A stretch of DNA of 31,198 bases. Origin: CAZGMJ01 sp964649005. Its GTDB lineage: Bacteria > Planctomycetota > Phycisphaerae > Sedimentisphaerales > Anaerobacaceae. The notes under the pieces are model-generated. The model searched no databases. It had not been told where the DNA came from and was given only the letters and a program-made list of their open reading frames with translations. The stretch covers positions 1 to 31,198 of the forward strand of contig CAZYMD010000038.1 of NCBI GenBank assembly GCA_964649005.1, in the 5' to 3' direction. Position numbers and translations under genes: made by a program. Shown here one piece after another: positions 1 through 6,406 of the stretch (its first letter is position 1; each line of letters opens with the position of its first letter).

Positions 1-1081
1 TGTAAGTCTCACCGATGCGCACGGCCTGGATTTCAGTGGTTAAGGCGGTTCTTTTTTCGTTGCCATCCACTACGCGATCTGCGGGCAGGTCCTGTTTGAG
101 GGGTAAGGTAACGGATTTGGTCATGGCACTGAGCTTCAGGTTGCCTGAGGTCGGTGCGAACTGGATCTGTCGGAGGGTTTCAGCACCCAGGGCTCTGCCT
201 ATCTTTGTGCGGGTATTGGTTCTATTCAGCCGGTTGGGATTCATATTGCCTGCTGTTCCGAGCGCGAAGAGGCAGAGGCCCCCTTCGACATTCTCGACTG
301 CCTGGGCGATAAATGCAGGGTAGTCGGCTGATATGGAATAGAATGTTTCAGTTTCCTTTGCGCCGCTGACGGGATGGCAGGCGAAATTGACGAGAGTGGT
401 CAGAAGCTTGCCCATCGGGTCCTCGATCTTGAGTATGGACAATCGGGAATCGACGGGGCCGAAGGTCAAGCCTGGTTCGGGCCGAGGGAGTCTGAAGGTC
501 ATTACAACGCTGCCATCGGCTTTTTTAGTTCTGCGGTTGTAGACGACTTCCGGGACTTCCGCCGCTGCTGTGCCGAGTCTGGCTGGTGTCAGATCGTTAT
601 TCGCCTTTAGGATTACTTCGATTAGTTTGTCTTGCAGCTTCTGCACATATTTCGTGTCGATCTTGGAGTCGGCGGCGTCGGGCCAGTTTTTGGTTGGCCT
701 GTCGATTTTGGGGCCGAAGTGCGTGTGAGTTGCGCAGATTAGGATGTTCTGTTGGGGGATACCAGTTTTTACGTTTATAGTATTTCGCACCTGTGTGGTC
801 ATTTCGAGGAAGACCCAGAGAAGATCTACAGATACGAGGGCTACCTTAGTTTGGCCATCGTCGAGAATGAGGGCTTTGGCGTAGAGCGGATCGCAGATGC
901 CATCGCTGGGCTTGTTGCGATGGCCATAGCCGGAGAGCCAGACGCCAATAGGAGGGGTAGGGGTAATGTCTATTCTGGCACAGCCAGCTCGCAGGGTATC
1001 GTCGTCTGCGAGGGTGGAAAGGGAGCTTACAAGTATAATGGCGATAAGGAGAGCGAATCTGAGACTTGCGGATTTTTTCAT
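1..1081 (-). CDS. Neutral/alkaline ceramidase-family secreted hydrolase (3' part cut off by window edge)
   Basis: The frame is open from an ATG at 1079-1081 to the left edge, giving 360 residues of N-terminal sequence. A GAGG Shine-Dalgarno lies about 9 bases upstream. Residues 1-25 form a signal peptide (basic MKK, hydrophobic core, cleavage near LADD), so the product is exported. Zinc-site motifs of the PF04734 family are present: THTHFGP at 118-124 (H119, H121) and CHPV with H236. SADYP is at 251-255. In Pseudomonas neutral ceramidase the following segment carries the nucleophilic serine (GDVSPN). Here it reads GTAGNMNP (275-282) with Asn at that place, so true ceramidase activity is doubtful. 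The remaining zinc ligands would lie beyond the edge. The coding strand is unusually C-rich compared with the neighbouring minus-strand genes. Family assignment is fairly sure; the substrate is unknown. Confidence 0.8.
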   Translation of the reverse strand, partial: MKKSASLRFALLIAIILVSSLSTLADDDTLRAGCARIDITPTPPIGVWLSGYGHRNKPSDGICDPLYAKALILDDGQTKVALVSVDLLWVFLEMTTQVRNTINVKTGIPQQNILICATHTHFGPKIDRPTKNWPDAADSKIDTKYVQKLQDKLIEVILKANNDLTPARLGTAAAEVPEVVYNRRTKKADGSVVMTFRLPRPEPGLTFGPVDSRLSILKIEDPMGKLLTTLVNFACHPVSGAKETETFYSISADYPAFIAQAVENVEGGLCLFALGTAGNMNPNRLNRTNTRTKIGRALGAETLRQIQFAPTSGNLKLSAMTKSVTLPLKQDLPADRVVDGNEKRTALTTEIQAVRIGETY

Positions 1082-1102
1082 GTCCAATACCTCATAACAA
1101 GG

Positions 1103-1136
1103 TTGACAGGCTTTTCATTGACAGGTGTTTTGACAG
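1103..1136. repeat. Three direct TTGACAG repeats next to the ceramidase-family start codon
   Basis: TTGACAG (plus strand) occurs exactly at 1103-1109, 1118-1124 and 1130-1136, with starts 15 and 12 bases apart. All three lie 22-55 bases upstream of the minus-strand start codon, inside its probable mRNA leader. They may be binding sites for a repressor or RNA-binding protein. On the plus strand they resemble -35 boxes, but none has a fitting -10. Confidence 0.45.
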
Positions 1137-1188
1137 CCTTATTGATGCGAGGAACCATAGCCACCTGATCCAAGCTACAGCAGTAACC

Positions 1189-1217
1189 ATATTATGCCTG
1201 CAGGCGGGATAATGCAA
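1189..1217 (-). promoter_or_regulatory. Candidate sigma70 promoter for the ceramidase-family gene
   Basis: On the minus strand, TTGCAT (1212-1217) and TAATAT (1189-1194) are separated by exactly 17 bases. The spacer contains the 10-base palindrome GCCTGCAGGC (1196-1205), which could be an operator. A start from here would give a leader of about 100 bases that includes the three TTGACAG repeats. Confidence 0.4.
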
Positions 1218-1713
1218 GCGGTTAGTGTGTGTGGAAAGGGGCAATTGAGTTTGTATTGGCTTTCAGAAATGGAAGTCGCTTGTGTGTGGGGAAGGCGGGG
1301 CGATTCTCGGGAGTGATTCTGAATTGATGCGGCGGTGTGCTGCGTTTGTTAATAACGGACGGGATCCTAAATAGAGAGAGAAAAGGGGATATTCGTGGGA
1401 GGTGTTTTCGGCGGTTCAGGTCAGCGGTTTTTGGGTAAGCCTGTCCGATATAGGTACTTGCATAGTATTGGCTTAAATTGACGAGTGGTTAGGGGTCTTA
1501 AATTGTGGAGCCAGTGGATTCGTAGCGTTGGGACCAGGGAGACGGTAGGGTAGAGATTTTCGGACCATGCAGGGAAAAACTATGAACCCCGTCCTGCATA
1601 GTGCGTATACAACAATGAAGAACAAGAGATCACGATAATGTATCTAAAGGGTCATGATTAGGTAGCCGATAGGAAAATAAAGCAAAAAATAAGATTTTTC
1701 TCCCCTCCGGAAG

Positions 1714-1750
1714 ACATCGAGCGGCACATGTTGCTCGATGTTTTCTTTTT
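1714..1750 (+). terminator. Rho-independent terminator, plus strand
   Basis: A perfect 9-bp stem, ACATCGAGC (1714-1722) with GCTCGATGT (1733-1741), has a 10-base loop and is followed by TTTCTTTTT. The orientation is plus: on the minus strand the stem is followed by CTTCCGG and not by a T run, so it does not serve secA well. There is no evident plus-strand gene upstream, which suggests an unannotated small RNA. Confidence 0.75.
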
Positions 1751-1858
1751 ATGACGAAACCAATCTTGGCGATTTGTGCTCTTTTTTCCTATTTCATAGA
1801 GTGAAGGATCTGTGTAACATGTTTGTAAAGCTGGTTTTACGGAAGATTAGGCCCGTTA

Positions 1859-4800
1859 TCAGGCGTTTTTACCACAACATTTCTTGTACTTCTTGCCGCT
1901 TCCACATGGACAGGGGTCATTTCGGCCAACCTTAGGCTGTTGAAGCTTGATTTGTTTGACCTTCATTTCGCCCTGTGGGGCCTGAGCGGCGGCCCGCTGG
2001 CGTTCGGCCATCGCGAACTGGCCAACCTCGTCGTGGCTGGTTTGGCTGACGTTCCAGACATTTTTCGCCCTGGCACCGGCTTCCAGGCGAATTTTGAAGA
2101 TAATGTCGGTAACGCGATCCTCCACGCTTGCGAGCATCTCGTCGAACATCCTAAAGCCTTCGCGCTTGTACTCTGTTTTGGGGTCTTTTTCGGCGAAGGA
2201 GCGGGTCCAGATGCTGTTTTTGAGGTGGTCCATGGCGTAGAGGTGGTCTTTCCAGGCGCCATCATAGACCTGAAGCAAGACGTATTTTTCGAGGTCAGCA
2301 AGCTCTTGCCTGAGGAACTCCTTTGCCGCGGTGAGTATCATGTCTCTTCGTTGTGCCTTGTCGGCGAGCTGTTCAGCGTCTAACGAGGCGTTGAAGCGTT
2401 CGTTGACCCATGCGACGAGTTCGGGGAACTCTGAGCCGGTGAGCTTGTCGTCTATTTCCTGTACGAGTTTACCGTTGTTGTAGGCATTGCTTAGCTCAAG
2501 CAGTTGTTTGTGCAGGGTATTCGGCGTAGTGTTCTGAAGGGTTTCGGCTGAGAAGCCTGCTTTATACTTCCTGTTGGCCCAATCGGCAAGGGAATCAAAG
2601 GCATATATGTTAGCTCCCTGGGGGCCAAAAACCATGTTCATTGCAAATTCAACGGGGTATTCGACCTCGCGTTGCTTATATTTTGCGGCTGTTTTCTCTC
2701 TTAGCAGGTCACGTATCTGGGCGGGCTTGAGGTCTTTGAGTTCAGCGATGTCCAACTTGATGCTAAACTTTGCCTTTGCCCACTCGTTGAATGTGCGAAG
2801 TGCAAAATCCTCTTTGAGGAATTCGCCAAGCTGGGAGCAATCCTTTTTGTCGACTTGTTCAGCAGCTGCTGCTGTCAACTGCTCTTGTATATCATCAGGA
2901 GACTGGTGCTTGATCTTGCCCGGGCTAAGGCTGACGCGGAACGCGCTCATGGCCCATTTGCACAGGCCGGATGAGTCCCAAGTTTGCGGGTCGTCGTAGT
3001 CTTCGAGATACTCGCCCAGCGACAGTGAGATATTGCTTGCCGCACTATCTTTGGCATACTCCTTGATGATTTTCTCTATTTCCTCAGCCTGATCGCCGTC
3101 TACATTGCCCAGTTTAAGTTCAACGCCGAAGTTCGTCCTGGCCCATTCGATAATACAATTACAGGAGTAGTTGCTGTCGAGGATTGTTTTGTAGTTGTCC
3201 TCTATAGCAGAGTTGATCATATCTTGAATGGTCTTCTTGAGATCCCTGCCGGCGATGATCCGGCGTCTTCGATCATAGAATATCTTGCGTTGGTAGTCCA
3301 TGACCTCATCGTATTCGAGCAGGCTCTTGCGGATATCGAAATTGCGTTCCTCGACCTTTTTCTGGGCTTTTTCAATGCCCTTGCTGATCCGCTTGTGGTA
3401 GATGGGCTGGCCTTCTTCCCATCCGATCCACGAGAGGGCTTTGACGGTCCATTCGGGGGCGAAGACCCGCATCAGGTCATCGTCGAAGCAGAGGAAGAAC
3501 TGGCTCGATCCCTGGTCGCCCTGTCTTCCGGCCCGGCCTCGGAGCTGGTTGTCAATGCGTCTTGCTTCGTGACGTTCGGTTCCGAGGATGTGCAGACCGC
3601 CGATATCGGCGACTCCAGGGCCGAGTTTGATGTCAGTGCCACGGCCAGCCATGTTTGTTGCGATGGTGACGTTGCCGCGCATTTTGCCGTCTCGGCTCTT
3701 ATGCTGCTGTCCGGCTTTGGCGACGATAGGGGCCTCGCGTGCATGCTGTTTTGCGTTCAATACTTCGTGGTCCAATCCATAGCGTTTGGACAGGGCGGCT
3801 GAGAGGGCTTCGCTTTTTTCTATGCTTATCGTACCGACGAGGACGGGCCTTCCGGCCGAGCTTGACTCGAATATGTCCTCAACGATGGCGTTGAACTTCT
3901 CAGGAATGGATTTGTATATGGCATCTTCACGGTCGTCCCTGATACAGGGTTTGTTGGTGGGGATTGCGACGACCTCGAGCCTATAGATGTTCATGAACTC
4001 TTCGGATTCAGTGAGAGCGGTTCCGGTCATGCCAGCGATTTGGCCATAAAGTTTGAAGAAGTTCTGGAGGGTGATCGTGGCGAGAGTCTGGGATTCTTCT
4101 TTCACGGTTACGGCTTCCTTGGCCTCCACAGCCTGGTGCAGGCCGTCGGACCATTGGCGGCCGTGCATCAGACGGCCCGTGAACTCATCGACAATGATTA
4201 CCTTGCCTTCAAGTACGACGTAATCTTTTTCTCTCTCGAATGTGACGTGGGCTCGCAGGCTCTGTTCGAGCAGATGGGGCCATTCCATGTTCGAGCCCGT
4301 GAAAAACGATCCTACTCCGGCGATTTCCTGGGCGGCTCCGACACCTTCATGTGTGAGATGTATTTGCTTGCGGTCGAACTCGACCTCGTAATATTGGATG
4401 GTCCTTTCGAGCTGTGCCTGAGCGGTTTCAAATTCTGCCTGAGCCTTTTCGATGGCGTTGCGGGCTTTCTCGATTCTCTTGTCGTCCTTAGCCTTTTTCG
4501 ACTCGGACAGTTCGCCCTGGGCGTTGGCGATGGATCGTTCGGAGGCGTCGATTTGTTTTTTAAGCCGGTCGTAATTGCTTTGAAGGCTCATGAGTTTGCG
4601 CGAAACCTGGTCGGCCTTCTTGTAGCGGGTGACATCATCAAAAGCGGGCCCTGAGATGATGAGGGGCGTTCTGGCCTCGTCAACCAGGATCGAATCAACC
4701 TCGTCGATAATGGCGTATTGGAGCTGTCCCTGCACCATCTGTTCGAGCGATAGCTTCATGTTGTCACGAAGATAATCGAAGCCAAATTCGTTGTTGGTGC

Positions 4801-5344
4801 CGTAGGTGATGTCGCGTGCGTATTGTTCTTTCCTATCTTCTCCAGCCGAATCCATATCGGCCTGGATCGCGCCGACGGTCATACCGAGCGATTCATAAAC
4901 AGGGCTCATCCATTCGGCGTCGCGCTTGGCCAGGTAATCGTTGACTGTAATAACGTGAACGTGCCTGCCGGTCAGGTGTACGAGGTAGGCGGCCAGGGTT
5001 GCGACGAGCGTTTTGCCTTCACCAGTGGCCATTTCGGCGATCTTACCCTCGTATAACACGTTGCCGCCGATGAGCTGAACGTCAAAGTGCCTCATTTCTA
5101 CGTTTCGAATCGCCGCCTCACGTACTACTGCAAAGGCCTCAGGTAAAAGAGCTTCGGGATCGGCGCCGGATTGCAATGTAGCTTTGAATTCGGCCGTTTT
5201 GGCTTTGAGAGCCTCATCGGAGAGTGACTTGATCTGCTCTTCAAACTCGCCCGCCTGCCTGGCGATTACGTGATAGCTCTTAATCAGGCGTTCGTTTCGA
5301 GAACCGAAAATCTTTACGAGTGATTTACCGACTTTTTCAAACAT
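1859..5344 (-). CDS. secA: SecA preprotein translocase ATPase, enlarged form
   Basis: The 1161-residue motor of the Sec pathway drives preproteins through SecYEG using ATP. Walker A GEGKT is at 108-112, the DEVD box at 214-217, the second-domain motif VDEFTGR at 385-391, GRGTDIKLG at 568-576, and RGRAGRQGD at 602-610. The zinc-binding SEC-C tail (CPCGSGKKYKKCC, 1145-1157) is intact. Most SecA proteins are about 850-900 residues. The excess here lies in a charged coiled-coil insertion at about 240-320 and in a region at about 724-1015 inside the helical scaffold/wing domain. That region carries five copies of a Trp-Ala-x3-Phe/Tyr unit (W734, W797, W855, W922, W979). Helicase motifs are complete, so the protein should be active. 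The start is ATG with a weak SD. It lies 69 bases downstream of efp and is probably co-transcribed, with a possible extra TATAAT at 5360-5365. Confidence 0.97.
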   Translation of the reverse strand: MFEKVGKSLVKIFGSRNERLIKSYHVIARQAGEFEEQIKSLSDEALKAKTAEFKATLQSGADPEALLPEAFAVVREAAIRNVEMRHFDVQLIGGNVLYEGKIAEMATGEGKTLVATLAAYLVHLTGRHVHVITVNDYLAKRDAEWMSPVYESLGMTVGAIQADMDSAGEDRKEQYARDITYGTNNEFGFDYLRDNMKLSLEQMVQGQLQYAIIDEVDSILVDEARTPLIISGPAFDDVTRYKKADQVSRKLMSLQSNYDRLKKQIDASERSIANAQGELSESKKAKDDKRIEKARNAIEKAQAEFETAQAQLERTIQYYEVEFDRKQIHLTHEGVGAAQEIAGVGSFFTGSNMEWPHLLEQSLRAHVTFEREKDYVVLEGKVIIVDEFTGRLMHGRQWSDGLHQAVEAKEAVTVKEESQTLATITLQNFFKLYGQIAGMTGTALTESEEFMNIYRLEVVAIPTNKPCIRDDREDAIYKSIPEKFNAIVEDIFESSSAGRPVLVGTISIEKSEALSAALSKRYGLDHEVLNAKQHAREAPIVAKAGQQHKSRDGKMRGNVTIATNMAGRGTDIKLGPGVADIGGLHILGTERHEARRIDNQLRGRAGRQGDQGSSQFFLCFDDDLMRVFAPEWTVKALSWIGWEEGQPIYHKRISKGIEKAQKKVEERNFDIRKSLLEYDEVMDYQRKIFYDRRRRIIAGRDLKKTIQDMINSAIEDNYKTILDSNYSCNCIIEWARTNFGVELKLGNVDGDQAEEIEKIIKEYAKDSAASNISLSLGEYLEDYDDPQTWDSSGLCKWAMSAFRVSLSPGKIKHQSPDDIQEQLTAAAAEQVDKKDCSQLGEFLKEDFALRTFNEWAKAKFSIKLDIAELKDLKPAQIRDLLREKTAAKYKQREVEYPVEFAMNMVFGPQGANIYAFDSLADWANRKYKAGFSAETLQNTTPNTLHKQLLELSNAYNNGKLVQEIDDKLTGSEFPELVAWVNERFNASLDAEQLADKAQRRDMILTAAKEFLRQELADLEKYVLLQVYDGAWKDHLYAMDHLKNSIWTRSFAEKDPKTEYKREGFRMFDEMLASVEDRVTDIIFKIRLEAGARAKNVWNVSQTSHDEVGQFAMAERQRAAAQAPQGEMKVKQIKLQQPKVGRNDPCPCGSGKKYKKCCGKNA

Positions 5345-5359
5345 TGGAGCCCGTCAATT

Positions 5360-5365
5360 ATTATA
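5360..5365 (-). promoter_or_regulatory. Possible -10 box for secA
   Basis: TATAAT, a perfect -10 consensus on the minus strand, sits 16 bases before the secA ATG in the efp-secA gap. No good -35 stands 16-18 bases upstream and the implied leader is very short. It may be a weak internal promoter or chance. Confidence 0.25.
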
Positions 5366-5413
5366 GAAAGTCAGAGTATCCATATCCGTTTCGATTTCGT
5401 GCTTCAAATCGTG

Positions 5414-5974
5414 CTATTCCTTGACACGGGTCAGATATTCGCCCGTTCGAGTATCCACTCGAAGGAGTTCACCGAGCTTGATGAAAGCCGGCACCTGGAC
5501 GACGAGGCCTGTCTCCAGTGTCGCAGGCTTGTTCTGATTCGTAGCTGTCGCGCCCTTTATCTCAGGCGGAGTATCGGTGACTTCGAGGTCTACAGTATTT
5601 GGCAGCGTGATGATGACGGGTTTGCCTTCGTACATACTGACTTGCAGTTGTGTGTTGGGTTTGAGATACTTAGGGCCATCACCGAAAGCGTCGTCGTCGA
5701 GCGATATTTGATCGAAAGTGGTGGTGTCCATGAGGACGTGCTCGCCAGGTGAGGAATACAGGTATTCGTACGTTCTCTTATCGAGGAAGGCCTCTTCCAC
5801 CGTTTCTTCGGAGCGAAGGCGTACATTCTGTATCGTGCCGTCCGCGAGGCTCTTGAGTTTAGTCTGATAGATTGCTCCGCCTTTGCCGAGTTTTACGTGC
5901 TGATAGTCAACTATTGCATAGAGCTTGCCGTCAATCTTGACGGTCTGACCCTTATTCATTTCCGATGCTCTCAT
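5414..5974 (-). CDS. efp: Translation elongation factor P
   Basis: The 186-residue protein binds between the P and E sites and relieves ribosome stalling at polyproline. The three-domain EF-P layout is complete: an N-terminal KOW-like domain, then OB folds, and the C-terminal signature RVDTRTGEYLTRV. The domain I tip loop reads KLGKGGA, with K31 at the position of E. coli K34 (the modified lysine). The usual Pro before GKG is Leu29. The ATG at 5974 has GGGAG about 9 bases upstream. The frame extends to a TTG at 6091, but that codon lies on the -35 element, so the longer form is rejected. No EpmA/EpmB-type or other modification gene is nearby. secA follows in the same orientation. Confidence 0.95.
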   Translation of the reverse strand: MRASEMNKGQTVKIDGKLYAIVDYQHVKLGKGGAIYQTKLKSLADGTIQNVRLRSEETVEEAFLDKRTYEYLYSSPGEHVLMDTTTFDQISLDDDAFGDGPKYLKPNTQLQVSMYEGKPVIITLPNTVDLEVTDTPPEIKGATATNQNKPATLETGLVVQVPAFIKLGELLRVDTRTGEYLTRVKE

Positions 5975-6063
5975 TTGTTGCTCCCGAAAAGCTGTATTCC
6001 ACGAGGCGTTTGCCAGACGCCTAATTTCATGCATGATATTCAATTCTGGCAGATACTGAGAGG

Positions 6064-6091
6064 AGTCTACAGGATTGTGGATAAATGTCAA
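6064..6091 (-). promoter_or_regulatory. sigma70-type promoter of efp
   Basis: On the minus strand, a perfect TTGACA (6086-6091) and TAGACT (6064-6069) are separated by 16 bases. The implied leader to the efp ATG is about 80 bases. This is the most likely promoter for efp-secA. Confidence 0.6.
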
Positions 6092-6140
6092 GGAATCAAT
6101 GGAGCGGAAGTCGCCCTGTGGAGCGATTTATGTTTGTAGC

Positions 6141-6238
6141 GAGGGTGTCCTCCATTGGAAGTCCCCAGGACCTCCCTTGTTTCTTTCCACCGGCAAGATG
6201 CCAGCGGGATCCCGGCGCGCCGGGAAGACGGCCTCGCC
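6141..6238. repeat. GC-rich, palindrome-dense island (possible decayed intergenic repeat)
   Basis: Five small inverted repeats follow one another within 98 bases: GAGG-gtgt-CCTC (6141-6152); GGA(a)GTCC-cca-GGAC(c)TCC (6157-6175, one mismatch); GGC-aagat-GCC (6192-6202); the perfect 14-base palindrome CCCGGCGCGCCGGG (6211-6224); and GGC-ctc-GCC (6230-6238). Base composition differs sharply from the AT-rich flanks. It resembles dispersed intergenic repeats with short complementary arms seen in many large bacterial genomes, but only one copy is visible here. Confidence 0.5.
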
Positions 6239-6406
6239 ACGGCGCTTCTACGACTTTGGCGGACCGATTCACGCTATCTACAAACGTAAACTGTACCCGT
6301 CGTTTTATTTGATGTTTGGTGCAGTATTATAGCGTTGTTTCATAATAGGATTCTTCCAAGTAATAGATAGGCGTACCAGTGACGATGATATTTGCGGTCA
6401 CTCAGA

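Larger units (their letters stand above)
1082..1858. other. Gene-free stretch between the ceramidase-family gene and secA
   Basis: No convincing coding region is visible in these 777 bases. Contents: the repeats and promoter next to the minus-strand gene; two mutually exclusive small hairpins at 1567-1599 (ATGCAGG/CCTGCAT) and 1580-1602 (ACTATG/CATAGT); and an intrinsic terminator on the plus strand at 1714-1750. A weak promoter-like pair, TTGACG (1478-1483) and TAAATT (1499-1504), has a short 15-base spacer. If used, it would give a plus-strand RNA of about 240 bases ending at the terminator. Confidence 0.5.
5975..6406. other. Gene-free stretch between efp and rnr
   Basis: No gene is supported in these 432 bases. 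The part next to efp holds its promoter and leader. 6141-6238 is a GC-rich run of small palindromes, described separately. The part next to rnr holds an inverted repeat, AGTGAC/GTCACT (6378-6383 and 6397-6402), without a T run on the minus strand, so it is not a clear intrinsic terminator for rnr. Open frames on the plus strand here lack ribosome sites and look like repeat-derived noise. Confidence 0.5.

Noticed and set aside
374..1168. Several plus-strand open frames opposite the ceramidase-family gene
   Set aside because: The minus strand carries a signal peptide, zinc motifs and an SD; the plus frames are shadows.
1567..1638. 23-codon frame (MQGKTMNPV...) upstream of the orphan terminator
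   Set aside because: There is only a weak GGA upstream, and the sequence is better explained by the two overlapping hairpins. A leader peptide cannot be excluded, but there is no support for it.
4040..4654. Long plus-strand open frame (204 codons) opposite secA
   Set aside because: It lies wholly inside the conserved SecA coding region on the other strand, has no ribosome site and shows no recognisable protein features.
5975..6091. Longer EF-P form starting at TTG 6091
   Set aside because: The TTG lies in the consensus -35 box, the extra 39 residues match nothing in EF-P, and the ATG at 5974 has a good SD.
6075..6332. Plus-strand frames of 75-85 codons in the efp-rnr gap
   Set aside because: They run through the palindrome-dense island, lack an SD, overlap the efp promoter, and give low-information Arg/Pro-rich peptides typical of intergenic repeats.
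6378..6402. Terminator of rnr at AGTGAC/GTCACT
   Set aside because: The stem is only six base pairs and no T tract follows on the minus strand.
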